Below are positions 11,176 to 24,518 of a DNA stretch of 64,000 nucleotides, one piece after another. The notes beneath the pieces are model-generated. The model was given only the letters and a program-made list of their open reading frames with translations. It ran no database searches and was not told the origin of the DNA. The stretch is from Amaurobius ferox (taxonomy: Eukaryota > Arthropoda > Arachnida > Araneae > Amaurobiidae): assembly GCA_951213105.1 (NCBI GenBank), contig OX578149.1, positions 4,439,606 through 4,503,605 on the forward strand, given 5' to 3'. The translations under genes and the position numbers were made by a program. Within the stretch, counting starts at the first letter, position 1. Every line of letters begins with the position of its first letter.

Positions 11176-13289
11176 CGTGCGATGTCATACAGTTTTGGAT
11201 CTCACAGTCGAATAAGCATAGCCGACGAGGATGTCAGTCTAGCCCCGTTCCGAAAGAAATGCGGCCCATCTCGAGCCTTTCTGGACCTCTATTCTAATAC
11301 GGTCCAAAATTTTCTCTCCGACAACTGTAGTACATATATTTCGGGACGTTTGCTACATTTCGCGGGTCATGTGCACGACGGCAGGGCATTTGGAACGGGT
11401 CGCTGATTCTCAAGTCGCTCATCTAGAACGACAGCATGAAAAAATTGGACGTGTCTCATCTTCGGCAGAGAAATACTTCCGTTCATAGAGCATGGGCACG
11501 TGACATCACACTGAGCATTTTGCCCTTGCGTTTCCAAAACAAAATACACTCATGATTAGCAGTATGGATGGACATTTTCATTATTTCTGCTAAAAAACGG
11601 CTACTTTAAAAATTGACAATCGTTTAACCTCTCATGTTATGTAGTATCTAAATGTATCTTCTTGGATGGATATTTTTAATGGATCGGTCAATAAAATATT
11701 AACTTTAAAAAAACTATATTTTATTGAAAGAAAATTTCCTTCTCGCTCGCCTATACACTAGAATTATTTTTAGTCAATGTATACATCTTCAGGACGCTAG
11801 CGAGTGGCTACAATAAAAATGAGTAGTAGCGTGCATTCACTTAAAAAGCACTTAGCAAATGAAATCTTTATACATATATTGTTATTAAAGTGTTCTAAAT
11901 AACTTATTTTCAGCACAAAAGTAAATTTCGATGTTTAATGAGTTCAGTTTATAGTAAAAATAATTCTCCTCCGCAAGCTGTTTATGGATGCTCGTGCCCA
12001 TGTTCTATTCTGAAAAGAGGCAAATCCCAAATGCTTGATTTTTCCAGTAGCATGCACACACTTGGATTGCGGCCCACAACGTCTACTACCCAGATTTTAG
12101 GCGGCTTCAAAATAATCTTATTATATCTTAAAACCTCTCTGAATTCATTTGCCGTGTTAATCATTGTTTTTTGCATTTCGTGTCTATTAGCTTCTTAAAT
12201 GCAACTTTAGAAGCTATTAGATAATAGCATAATTATGTATGTGCTATTCTTCCAGGAAAGAAGGGGGAAGGTTCAAATTTTTAGTGTCTGAAAAATCATT
12301 AAAATGGAATGTCGTTGTCCTTATATATCAGCAGATAAATAGAATAGTGATTAAAAACTCAAATTGTACCAACCATTTCGAAATGGGATTAGAAAAACAA
12401 ATCATTTCGTTAAATGCATTCCAGCGATCATTTGTCATTTCTGGTCACGCAAGAGCGAATTCTGCCAACTTATTATTATCTTTTGACAACGTCGATTTGG
12501 CGCAAAGCGTGTATTCGGAGAGACTTTCAAAATCTATTCAAACCGAAATCCATCGCCGCGTTGGAATTTTTGCATTATGCCATGAAACGACCGCGCGTGG
12601 GCACGCATATATGTATACCCGTTCGTCGTGCGGAATAGAAAATATAAAAAAACATAAAATGCACAATCATGGGAAAATTCTTATAATATTCTAAATGACA
12701 TTGTTATTCAAAGCATTCTATTAAAATATTTAAATGAATGCTCCTAAAATGAAGTTTAAGAATCTCTGTTCTTTCTGTACAAAATGACCATCACAGAAGA
12801 TCTGAAGAATGAAATATCCCGGTCCCGCTTGTAAACAAATTTACAAAAACATTAAATTAAATCAATATATGCCAAACTAGAAGCGCTAAAAATGTATGGG
12901 ATGATTATACCCGTACTACTTATATTCTCGAATATTAGAAGACATACCCATCTAATAACAGAAAAATACCCGTACTACAATATATGAGTTTCAACAGTTT
13001 TTGCCAAAAGAAAACAGATGACGTAATAAATTGAAAATATCAATAATCTCAATCATTTTCAAACCTAGAGGTAATTGACATAACAGAGTCATCAAAAATG
13101 TAATTTCCATAACATTTATTCTATATACATTTCTTTATTATTTAAATCGGAAAAGATTTAATAAAAATAGTCTGCCGCATAAATGTATTGGATTAAAATA
13201 TGTTGCTAAGCGACATATCATTTTCTTCAAATAAACTTACTGGAAAAAATATCGTCTATATAATGATATGTTTATGGAAGGTTTAACTG
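11176..13289. other. no recognised gene; two unassigned frames
   Basis: The longest frames are 12239-12694 (+, 151 codons) and 11982-12176 (-, 64 codons). I recognise neither. The minus-strand frame has a fairly balanced composition and could be an exon or transposon scrap. The plus-strand one lacks any motif and is probably chance. Confidence 0.35.
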
Positions 13290-13560
13290 TGCGTTTTTAT
13301 TAATATCTAGAGAACCCCTGGTCTTAGAAATTCGAAACATGGACTCAATTTTAAGTGGAGCTATTCCAAAGTTACCCACAAAATTTCATGAAATTCGGTT
13401 CAACCATTCTCCCGTGATGAGAGAAACATACAGACTTTCAATTTTCTTCATATAGATAGCACGTCATTGAAATCTCGACTTTTTAAAGTCTCGCTCGCAT
13501 ACTGCCTACACAAGGCTTCCGCTTGTGTGGAAAGAAATATCTAGTTATATATCCCATTCC
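13290..13560. repeat. noncoding repeat-like cassette
   Basis: Contains the phrase aaatttcatgaaattcggtt followed by an 'accattct... gaaacatacagac' stretch. This kind of phrase occurs in many dispersed noncoding repeats of arthropods and, in variant form, in the R1 and R2 repeats of this window. Boundaries are uncertain. Confidence 0.4.
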
Positions 13561-13829
13561 ATGAAAGATTTCATCTCTGGAAATTCTGAAAACCTATCGG
13601 TTTGACATTATTTTTAACTCTTTTTGAGTAAACATGTACTCGACTAAAAGTTAAAATAAAAAAAATTCCAATTGAAAAAAAGGACCAAAGATCGGTTTTG
13701 GCCCAAAATTGGATTTGTGAGATTTCAAAGGAGTGGAATTGAGGTTTTTCTGACGGACAAACGAAGCGTTAAGAAAAATGTAAACTGACGCATATGCCTC
13801 CAAACCCAATAAACAAAAATGTAAATAGT

Positions 13830-14125
13830 TTTTCTTCTTTTGTCCGAAATAGGGTCCAGATTATGAATATACAAAAATAATTTTAATATTTAACTTTTTT
13901 ACGAAAATCTTAAAAACTTTTTCCCCCTTTTTCTAACTTCAACTTGAAATATATAGTAAACTATAAAATATAAATATACATAGTAAACAACAAAAATGGG
14001 AACTAGCAAATTGAGTATTATTAATATTTATTATTAAAAAAAGATTTTCGAGGGATCATCTTGTCAAGTTGAAGATAGGAAATGTTCAGTTTTTTAAGTG
14101 CGTAATGCTTCTATCTTAAAAACTA
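13830..14125 (+). repeat. Q repeat copy
   Basis: Matches, in inverted orientation, parts of 35885-36610, including agggtccagattatgaata and the later cttgtcaagt stretch. Diverged, AT-rich and noncoding. Confidence 0.55.
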
Positions 14126-14139
14126 AAAGTGAACAAAAA

Positions 14140-14145
14140 ATAAAC

Positions 14146-14187
<42 letters not shown>

Positions 14188-14595
14188 TGGTTTCAAAAAT
14201 GCTTTTCATAGTCATTTCATTCTTTTTAATATTCAGATTAATTATTTTTCCTATCTTATTGGAAGCTAGAAAATTGCCTAGCTCATCGTGCTACACTTAG
14301 TTTCAGATTAGCTGTTTTTCATCTTTTAACTTCTGTATTTGCACCTTGTATGCTTTTGTAGGGTAACTGGGGAAGAGTACCTTAGGTAACTGCATTAGAT
14401 ATGAGTAAAATTACTTACTTACATGCTCTCATATACATGTTTACATGTTACAACAGCTTGTTGTATAGTCTTTTTGTAAGCACATCCGTCCTATTTCATT
14501 TCATGTTTTATATACAGCATTTTTGTAATGGTAATTCTCGGGTATATATTACAAGCAAAAATCAAAATCTTCAATTTTATATACACACACACACA
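14140..14595 (+). repeat. copy of the flank of the 53-kb reverse transcriptase
   Basis: Begins in an (AT)n run and then matches 54450-54690: gtacatggtttca, ctcatcgtgctacacttgt-like text, and a terminal tattacaag...atcttcaa before another dinucleotide tract. It is probably the 3' end of the same element as the reverse-transcriptase relic at 52750-54072. Confidence 0.6.
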
Positions 14596-14596
14596 G

Positions 14597-15949
14597 GGTG
14601 TCCAGTCCAGTGCTATCTGTGCCAAATGGCTATTTCCTCAACCGCTAGTCACAGAGATATACTTCCAATTGCAAAAATGTTTTAAATTTTAAAATCTATT
14701 ATCTTAGAAACAGTTTAAATCAATAAATACATTTCTGAAAGAAATACAAAATATAAATTTTTATATGGCCTCTCGATCCTACTAATTATATTTAGGAAAA
14801 TCATTGTCATACAAAATAAAAATATCTGATGTGGGCAACACGTGACTTTCCTTTTATAATGCAATGAATTGACTACTTTTACAGTAAAAAAAATAGGTTT
14901 TTCTTATAGTAGATACTTATATTCTTTCCAAGATATAGAATTTTCGACAATGAGTCGTCATTTTCATGGATTGAGCGTCATTTTTATCCATTGGGCGAGA
15001 TTTTCGTTAATTTGGCAACATTTCAAAAAGTCGCCAAGTTGGCGACATTCCGCCAAATTCGTCGCCAAAACCTCGCCAAGCGTTATGGACGAAGAAATAA
15101 GTTATTCTTACAGCAGATAAATGACTATTGGCGTCCAAATATAAAAGCATTATTCAAAGTATATTTTTTCATAAATGGTACGAGCTAGATCCACGAGAAT
15201 GATGTCACCCAATGTATCGCATGGTATTACATATAAAAAGTGAACATGTTTCTCAATAGGAAATATATATTTTTTTTTATTTTATGACTTTTTGATAATT
15301 TTTTCAAAAATGTGCAATATCTCGATAACGGTTCATGTTAGCGTTTTAAAATTTATGTCAATCGTTTTCTAATGAAAAATGACATAAGAAATGTCTATTT
15401 GCGTAACTTTATTAGCGGTTTTGATTTTTTCAAAATTTCACTCGAAAATTTAGGGGGTTCTGAACATTCGATTGCGTATAAAAACAATAGGCTTCCAGTG
15501 TTTACGGATTGTGATTTTTGTACCAAATTTCGTTAGAATCGGTCTATCCGTTCGTCAGTTATTATCTCTACAGACTCACTGACACACACACACACATACT
15601 TTCACACACACACACACAGACATCACTTCAGAAATGTTTGATTCGTGATCAGGGATGCTTGAAACGGGCTCTCCAGTCGAAAACTCGAATTCGAATTTTC
15701 GACCCCGTCACAATACTTTCCTTATACATTATGTATATAAGGAAAAGTAAAAATCTTCCTTTTACGACCAAAATTCACAGAGTTATGAGCATTAAACTTT
15801 ATGACTTAAGTCGCTTTTCCACGCATAAAAATGTTTCGTTTCAGGCAACCAACCAATCAGGGGCCGTATTGACCATTTCTCAGCACAAAACTTTAAACAG
15901 CTATAAGTTGGTCAATTTTGGTCGAAAAAGGATGATGATGGACACCCTA
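14597..15949. mobile_element. TIR element with AGGGTGTCC ends
   Basis: The segment is bounded by inverted ends AGGGTGTCCA (14597) and TGGACACCCT (to 15949). It carries no transposase. Much of the inside is the R2 repeat (14824-15755), apparently a later insertion. The TIR is short and the superfamily is not determined. Confidence 0.45.
14824..15755 (+). repeat. R2 repeat (R1-like ends, different middle)
   Basis: Left end tatctgatgtgggcaacac and right-end hairpin (ACTTTCCTTATACAT ... ATGTATATAAGGAAAAGT, TAAAA) match R1, but the middle is unrelated to R1. The middle matches 59985-60745 and 62158-62405. It ends with cgaattcgaattttcgaccc before the hairpin. Noncoding. Confidence 0.65.
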
Positions 15950-15954
15950 TATAT

Positions 15955-16010
15955 AAATTCTTGTTTATAGTTGTGTATATATATATATACACAACTATAA
16001 ACAAGAATTT
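15955..16010. repeat. perfect 56-bp palindrome
   Basis: A perfect inverted repeat with 28-bp arms and no spacer, centred between 15982 and 15983. Each arm runs from aaattcttgtttatagttg into an alternating TA core. It lies 6 bp beyond the right end of the AGGGTGTCC element and could extrude as a cruciform. No protein or RNA function is evident. Confidence 0.95.
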
Positions 16011-16067
16011 GTAGCTTTTTGAAAACCCTATAAGTATATATAAATGAGATTTTGGATAGAGTTTTTT

Positions 16068-16130
16068 TTTACTTTCCCTGCAATACATGTTAATGTATAG
16101 GGAAAGTATTGGAATCATTCATTCTTCTCA
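16068..16130 (-). repeat. R1 terminal hairpin fragment
   Basis: Only the terminal hairpin and about 25 bp of adjoining R1 sequence are present, on the minus strand. Confidence 0.6.
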
Positions 16131-17281
16131 TTTTCATAAGAACTGAAATATTTTACTTAGTGAAAGAAAATATTTTGAAAACGTTCTGGCATTCTCAAAT
16201 GGGGTTGCATTCGTACTTTTTGTGAATTTAAACACCACAGAGAAAAGTATTGTTATGGGGTGGTTCTAAAATTCGAATTCTTTCGATGAGTGGATCACTT
16301 TAGAACACATGAATCTCAATGGCGTCCATATTGCAAAACGAAATTCAGCGCTGTGAACCATCCCCCTACACAGGCTATCTACGGAACGCGCGCACACACT
16401 ACCCTCCCCCCTCCATACCCTCACCTTTACGAGATCTTAATTACGTCTCCATCGCACAGCACTCATTAGCTATTGCGTATAACCAAGACTTGGAGGGGGG
16501 GGGGGCAGTTCAGTGATGATTTTTTGTTTCCTTATCTGGATCCGGTGTAGAACGAACGTGATGGCTCAACCAATGGGAGGGTAATGAGCGCCGAACATCC
16601 TTCCCCGCCAATGGATGACTGTTTGAATAGAATATTTACATAAATTTACTAAACTAAAGCAATTTATATTTTTAAAGAAATTTATTTTACAATTAAGTTA
16701 ATATTATTGTAATGAACGTTCATTTATATGTAAAAAAAAAAAATAAATATTATAATATTTTATACTAACAGGTTCAAACCATCATAATTTTATAAAGAGA
16801 TTGCCTATTTCAGTCATTGCAATAGCATGATTCTCGAAAATGTTCACTTTCTACACTGAATTGAATGACCCCCCCCCCCCCCCTCTTTACCTTTATACGG
16901 ATACTGTTCCCATATTATTTTTTTTTCCTTTATAAAAACTGAGACATTTCCAAATTTTTACTTTAAAACCTGGGACATTTTGTGAAAAAACGGGACTTGT
17001 TAAAAATTAAAAGCCAAAAATAAATCTATTGTATATTATATGTTGCACTTTAAATAAGGTACTGGTTTTAAATATATACACACATTTTCGCTTCAAAATG
17101 AAGTACAAATCACAAACATTATGAGAATTGCGCCTTTAAATGTACATCATAGTCAAGTTTATGTTTTAGATCCATCATAATATTTATCATTTATTTACTA
17201 TTTACAGACCTGTCCAAGAAGTATTGTTTCTGATACTATTTCTCAATTGTAATTTTTTTTTTTTTTTTAATTTATTGAAAA
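16131..17281. other. no recognised gene; homopolymer runs
   Basis: Contains a G-run near 16496-16506, a C-run near 16869-16883 and several poly-A/T runs. No gene or repeat family recognised. Confidence 0.45.
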
Positions 17282-18073
17282 ATCTGATGTGGGCTGCACA
17301 TGACTTACCCTGCAGACTCAAATTAATTTTCTCTATTTATTTAATTTTTTTTATTAAATTAAGTTTAATTGCACAAAATAACATCGAATTTGCACTTTTA
17401 ATTCAATTTTTACTTTTATTTGGTAACTGGACATTTTTTTTTAGAAGCGGCATAACAAAAATGCGAAAAATCTCAAATATCTCGAGAATGGTTAGTCCTA
17501 GAGTGATGGGGTTGATCTTATTCTTTTTTTCGTCAAAAATTACGTTTAAAACATGCATTTAAGGGATACATTTAAGCATTCGTAGTTTTTTATTTTAAAT
17601 TTTTGCTGGTCAATTCGTAAAAAAAAGGCAGGTTCTTTCTTCCTTTCCGAATCACATCAAAATCTAATCAGCACTAGGGTATCTTACATCGCCGACCTAT
17701 CTACCCAATTGGGTCAAATAGTTGGGTCAACAGTCTTTTAGCTGGATACGTGAGAATTTTGGGGGCCATTTCGCAAGAAAAGGCGGGTTCATTTATCCCG
17801 AATCGTACCAAAATCTAATCAGCCCCGAGATCGCCCACAAGTAACTTAACTATCAAATTTTATGAAATGGAGTCGATTAGTTTTTGAGTTAGAGTGGATA
17901 CAAACATTGCATACATACATATACACACACACACAGACGTCACGCTAAAAACATTTTTTTCGCATTCTAGAAGTCCTAAAACGTGTAGATCTGTCGAAAA
18001 CTCAAAGTTGCGATTTTCGGCATGATTCCAATACTTTCCCTATACATTACCATGCATTGCAGGGAAAGTAAAA
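17282..18073 (+). repeat. R1 repeat, near full length
   Basis: Complete R1 with the aatctgatgtgggc left end, two internal modules and the terminal hairpin at about 18030-18068. It faces the opposite-strand copy at 18655-19462 across the duplicated segment 18074-18650. Confidence 0.8.
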
Positions 18074-18650
18074 AACACGTTCAACAGCTACATTGTATCC
18101 CGGCAGTGTCAAACAAAAACTATAACTAAGCATGCATTTATATCCTGCCTTATAAAAAAATGAGAAAACATTTTACACCCTTTTTCATGGATACTTTGAT
18201 CCTGCAGTTTCACTGCACACTTGAAATTTGCAGTGTGGAGTGAACAACAGATTTCCCAAACAAGATTATTATTATTATTTAAAAAGATACTTAAATTAAA
18301 AAGCGGGCATTTGGAATACATTCGGAACATTTTATCAAAAAATGGTATTGTTCCGGGAAAAAAAGGAATGAATGGGAATTCTCAATCTAAGGCGAATTCT
18401 ATTAAAAACAAGTGTCCATAGGTCGAAACAAAACTACGAACAAACAAAGCATTCTGTTCGACGAAGAATTTTGCGTGCGATGTATTTTAAATTAAAGGGT
18501 GTCTGTCTGTCAAAAGTTTCAAAAAAGAAATTGACTCATCGAACATAAAACGAGTCTGACGAAAATCTCCATGCAAATGTTCGATGCGAGAGTTTTGAAG
18601 AACAAACTAATTTACGCATCTTGCTTCCAAAAGGTGCATAGATTGGGTTT
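18074..18650. repeat. segmental duplication, copy 1
   Basis: Closely similar in order and direction to 19486-20065, including tttcactgcacacttgaaat, an (ATT)n stretch and cgacgaagaattttg. Small indels separate the copies. No gene recognised inside. Confidence 0.8.
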
Positions 18651-18654
18651 TCAT

Positions 18655-19462
18655 TTTTACTTTCCCTGCAATACATGGTCATGTTTAGGGAAAGTACTCG
18701 AACCATGCCGAAACTCGAGTCTTCGACGAATCTACACGTTTTGGGACGACCTCTGGAATACGAAAAAACTATTTTTTGCTTGACGTGTGCGTGTCTGTCT
18801 GTACAATACATGTATCCACTCTAAGTTAAAAACTAATGGACCGAATTTCATAAAATTGGGTAAGTCTCTTGTGTATGACCCTCGTGTTGATTAATTTTGG
18901 GTACGATTCGGGATAAAAGAACCCGCCTTTTTTTTACGAAATAGTCCGCAAAGATTGCCTGTATCCATTTTAACTGAAAAACTAATAGATCAAATTTTAC
19001 AAAACTGGGTAGATATGTCACCTGTGGGCGACCCTGGTGCTAATTAGATTCGGGAAAAAATACGATTCAGGAAAATATAACCTGCCCTTTTTTGCGAAAT
19101 GGCCCGCAAAAATCGTCAAAATCTAAAATAAAAAACTACATATGCTCAAATATATCCATTAAATGCTCGTTTTATTCGTAATGCTTAACGATGAAAAGAA
19201 TAAGTCCAACCCCATTACACTATAGGACTAGCCGTTCTCGAGATATTTTAGTTTTTTCGCATTTGCGCTATGCCACCTTTGAAAATAAGTCCAATTACCA
19301 AATGACAACGGAAATTGAATTAAAAGTGCAAATTCAGTGCCATTTACAATAATCATGGCTGTTGTTTTGTGCCATTAAACTTAATTTAAGGAATTATTGA
19401 AGAAATAAAGAAAACATGAATATGAGTCTGCAGGGAAAGTTATGTGCTGCCCACATCAGATT
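18655..19462 (-). repeat. R1 repeat, near full length
   Basis: Minus-strand R1 from the terminal hairpin (18655-18700) to the cccacatcagat end. It sits between the two copies of a duplicated segment. Confidence 0.8.
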
Positions 19463-19485
19463 TTTTTAATTTACTAATGAAAAAA

Positions 19486-20065
19486 CACGTTCAACAACAG
19501 CTACATTGTATCTTGGCAGTGTTAAACAAAAACCATAACTGAGCATTTCAGATTCTCAGCATTTATTTATATCCTGCTTTATAAAAAAATAAGAACAGTT
19601 TACACCCTTTTTCATGGATACTTTGATTCTGCAGTTTCACTGCACACTTGAAATTTGCAGTGTGGAGTGAACAACACAGATTTCCCCCACAAGATTATTA
19701 TTATTATTTCAGAAAGACACTTAAATTAAAAAGCGGGCATTTGGAATCCGTTCGGAACATTTAATCAAAAAATGGTATTGTCCCGGGAAAAAGGGATGAA
19801 TGGGAGTTCTAATCAAAGGCGAATTTCATTAAAAACGGGTCGAAACAGAACTACGAACAAACAAAGCATTCGACGAAGAATTTTGTGTGCGATGTATTTT
19901 AAAGTAAAGGGTGTCTGTCCGTAAAGTAAGACATTGCTTGAAAACAAAAAAATGGCTCATGGAACATAAAACGTGTCTGACGAAAATCTCGGTGCAAATG
20001 TTCGATGCAAGAGTTTTGAGAAACAGACCAATCTATGCATCTCTCTTCCAAAATGTGTTTTTATT
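19486..20065. repeat. segmental duplication, copy 2
   Basis: Second copy of 18074-18650. It extends from acacgttcaacaacagctac to the ctcttccaaaatgtg region, where similarity ends close to the point at which copy 1 meets R1. Confidence 0.8.
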
Positions 20066-23000
20066 TTTTATTTTGTTTCGTGAAACATTTGTTTTGTCTG
20101 TCCATTAGCATTGAGCACTTATTTGAGAAACAGTCTTTCGATTCGACCTGTTTTTGTTCACACGCTGCCTTAAATTAAACGGACCCATTTTAGCCATCCC
20201 CCATTCGTTTAACAAAAAAAGGATTGCTCTTTTTTTTCATTGGCTGTTATTTGTCTAAGATTTGAAATAATCGTCACACCATTTGGGATGGTTCGCCTGT
20301 TAGATGGCGTTCAGAATGCCGGTTTTCAGATTGTAATCATCGTGTTATCTTGATATTCGTTAGAGATATCGGGCTTACTACATTCACGTATATACGTGCA
20401 AATCGATGTTGCATGGGAGACGTTTGATTCGAGTTTAGGAACGCTCGAAAAATTGTTTTGAAGAACAGCCCATAGGGAGGGGGGGGGGGGGTGCACTACT
20501 GAAGTGAAGGGGTGGTCTTCCAAGATTTTTTTATAGAAGTTCAGAAATGGAGGAAAATCAAATAGGGATGGGGCCCGTGATAAATGTCTGTGTGTGTGTG
20601 TGTGTGGGGGGGGGGGGGCAATTTGTATGGGTGGTCCCTGAACTCATTTAACTTTGCAATAAAAACACTCATTTTCCTTTTATTTGAATCTAATAGTTTT
20701 GAATCAAGAGCTTAGTGAAGCCAAGGAATCCGGTGTATTTATGTACACTATTTAGATAACATCGACATTTATTGCATAGTTGAGATTTCGAGCCTCGTTT
20801 CAGGAGTGTCTCTTCATAGAAAATGCTTTGAAATCTCGAATCATTCGAGCTCGGATCAGTAGAGGATTCAACATTCTTATCTAGTCTTGCCAATAAAAGT
20901 TTATAGCGGTACGGGCATTCGTTGTCGAGGGATGTCGACCCATGGACGGATCTTTTTCTAAAAGTGTTCGACAGCTCTAGATACTTAAAAATCTCGAATT
21001 TTTCAAACTATGTGCACGAGTCTATTTTCTCTTTACAAACACACATGTGACATTAAAAATAGTTGAATGGGCTCGGCCTATTACGAATCTCGGGTTATTT
21101 GAGTGGACTGCTTATTATCAGATAGACTCTTAATGCTGGATAATACACGATTTTACACATAGCCAGGGACGTTTTTGTCCATGTATGCACAAGCGCTTTC
21201 ACAATTGGGAGTGCTCATTAGAAGCATGTGTAATTTAAAAATAGTTTACTTGGGGAACTTGAATTCATTACATTTCATCCACCGATTTCTGCATGATACC
21301 GTGCAGCCGTGGTCTTCATTCGTCAAAAATACTACATAAAAAGAAATTTAAAAACGACGAACGCGCCAGCACAGACGCCCATGGAATATTGGCAGTGCTC
21401 TGCCAAACTCGACACGAAACGAACCGTCTCTGTATCCTTTTAGCGATAGCCGAGAGTTCACGACAGATTTCGTCATGGAAGCCTTTCACGTGTGCAGTCG
21501 TTTGAAACTGGGTCTAGTCAGAAAGCCTAAAAATATCGGATCTCAGACTTATAAATTCGTAAAATAATAATAATAATAATAAATTAACAACTTTAAAATG
21601 AGAGAGAGAGAGTAACTGAAAATTGCTGGAATAAGGGGCAGTTGTTAAGTGAAAAGATGGGTTTGCGCAATGTGTAATGGAGGTGCCGAAACGCTCCCGG
21701 TGGCATGTATGCAAAGTAGGCAAATGTCAGAGACTCGGCCCCTCCCCCATTATCCATGCACACTTTTCACTCTAAAAGTTTTTCGCGAGGTTCAAACAGG
21801 GCGAGAGCTTCCTCTCAACGCAAAAGAAAATGTTTAGGTAAGGACTCTTATGTTGGGAATTGAATGCCCGATGTTTAAAAAAATCGTGTTATTCGGCCGA
21901 TTCACTTTTGCCTGGAGACCCCGGTCAGGGTTAAAGTGGCCCTACAAAGCAGAGCATCCCATTTGCAGGTTTCTTAAAAGGTAAAAAAAAACCCTGGCGA
22001 TCATAATACATAATCCAATATAATCTTCATTGCCAAAAATGACATGACTTCTCTATTTACATTGAGATTTTTGAGGAGGAGGACAGAACCCGGTGATCCT
22101 TCAATCAGGGACTGATTAACCAACCCATTTAGGGAAGGCACAACCCCATTTGGATTGCGTGAGCCGATTCCCCATCAAAAAATTCCATGACCGCATTGCC
22201 CTGGTCCACTAACAGTTCTCATCCACAAACTGATTCTTTTAAACGGGTTGCCCGTACCAAAATTCCGAAACCATTTTAGTATTGAATCACGGGGGTCCAT
22301 GTTGACTTTTGCAATCAGTTCTAACTGAAATTTAATAACTGCCATCTAACCTTTTTTCGTTAACAGTTTAATATTTAAATTTAAAAAAAAAAGTATATGG
22401 GCCATAAAAATGTGGGCTCGAACAACACTGTTTGCCTGTACGGGCAAGATACTATTTAATTGTTTGATAAATGTCTTGCATTAAAAAAAAAATGTCAATC
22501 TGACTATTTGGCAAATAACTTACATTTAAAACAAAGCGTCAGTCAGGGATGCCATTCGGGGAAGGGAAGCGTGTGCTTATCGTGCCTTTTCGGTCATTGG
22601 GCCCTGCCATCAACCAACCATTTATGGCATCACACTCTAGACCCATTTCATTTCGTGTTGACAAAATTGAATAGGCCCCGCCATCGATCGATCTTTCTCA
22701 GCGATAGAAACGGCAGGGGTCGGACCGGGGAGGGTCAAACGATTGAAAATATTTTGTGCGTACGTGTTATAAATTAATATTAACACAAAATAGAGGGAAA
22801 ATAATTTGGAAAAGGCGGAGAAAAACTTAATAAACACACAATGCCGAGTAAGTTGATTTATAATTTTGGTTACAAAGATTCAAAATAGATTTTCGGCCTA
22901 CGTTGGATTCGGACACAATGTCTTCGGATTCGGTCTCTTACCGTTAGGTAGGGCAGGGGTTCAAGTTTAAAATTTCGGCAGACTGAATGGCGTTTCAGGA

Positions 23001-24264
23001 AGTGTTGATAACAAGCGATTCCTCTAAAGCGAACGACTCATAACTATGTCTAGTTTGTCGAAATTCTGCCACAACGAACCCGTTCTTGAGCAAAAGGAGG
23101 CACAAAAATTTCTCACCGTTAGTTAAGAATTCGTCTCTATTTCCGGACACTTTCGAAGAAAAAGAAAAATCTTACTGTATCGAGCGGCCTCTTCTCCATC
23201 CGTCCGCTTCCCTCGTTACGTGCGGCCATAAATATGATTTATACGAGTGGAGTGACCGATAAAGGGTGGCAGCAGATAATTCCCATATTTACGGCACTGG
23301 GGATTTCATAACGGGCATTCCATTTTGAATAGAGGAAGGCAGAAAAACACATCCATCCCGACGGCGCTCGATAAGAGAAATTGGAGCACGTTCGGAGCTG
23401 AGCTAGCTCTCCGAGTCGCGTTCAAGGTTCGGATGCCGCACAGCAGACGCATCGATAGCCACTCCACTTGGCGCTCGCCAATCCGTTTTTCTCTTGCGCC
23501 AAGCTATCTGCGAAATAACGTTCCTGAAATGCGAAATCCCGAGTAGTGTCATTGCCAAAAATAATAAGCGTTGCGATGCTGCGCGTCGAGGAAGAGCCGC
23601 TTCAATAAGAGGAAATCCGATACAACTTTCCCCACATAGGAAGCCATTGACCCACATTAGAGCTTTCTTATTACTCGATTTATTTAAAAATCATTCGTTC
23701 AGACCGGCTAAAACAAATAGATTCTACTATTCGGGAAAATCATCTATCTCCCTGTGGGAAGTCTAAAATTATTCTCCCCAATAGAGGATTTTGTTCGAGG
23801 GTGCCACTTTGTCGGTTGATTGAATTCATTTGGCAGAAAGGTGCATTTTTAAAGTCTCTCGAAACTTTGAAAAATAAAGTCCGTCGTAAATTTTCTAGAC
23901 ACGATCACTCAAGAACGAATGCTCGTAGCGCTATCCAATTTTATCTGCAGATCCATTAAATATTAGATCTATATATAATTTTTTGCTATTTGGGAAACAT
24001 TCTATTCTACACGTTTTTCGAAATTGAAGATCATTATTTGCTATGGGAAACGCAGGGCCATTTTTAACCCAAGTTAAAGTAGGAGCCCATGTTCCGTTTT
24101 TCTTTCCAAATAAGGGTTGCAACCTAAAACTAAAATAAAATGGCATTCTATCTTTCACACATTTCGTTAAAGAGCTGTGGCAAGAACTCAAATCTAACCC
24201 AAATCGGCTACTGGACGATTTGACCATTCCATATAATGATCGGGCAACTTCATCCACTCTTATA
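20066..24264. other. 4.2-kb stretch with no recognised element
   Basis: By eye less AT-rich and less repetitive than the flanks, with simple sequence at 20477-20490 (G-run) and 20588-20618 (TG then G). Many short frames occur, none with a recognisable domain. It could hold untranslated, intronic or regulatory host DNA, but I cannot show this from the sequence. Confidence 0.4.
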
Positions 24265-24518
24265 CACTCTTTTTTGCAAAAATAAAATAAAAACATGAAG
24301 CACCCCTAAAAAATAATCCGATCATCTCGAAATGGCGCATGTAAATTCCTTTATACTAAGTATGCGAATGATTAAATTTGCAAGACCAATGAGTGTTAAT
24401 TTCGGTCATAGCGCGCGTTTCTACTGAGCAACTAGCATCCTATGAAACAGGTTAAAAATGTGGACGGTTTATCTGTGCTCGTTATCGGCGTTGCAGTTCC
24501 GTGAAGACACGGCCAATA

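Noticed and set aside
12239..12694. 151-codon plus-strand frame as a host gene
   Set aside because: No recognisable domain, no splice or regulatory context, and composition typical of random AT-rich sequence. Left as unassigned.
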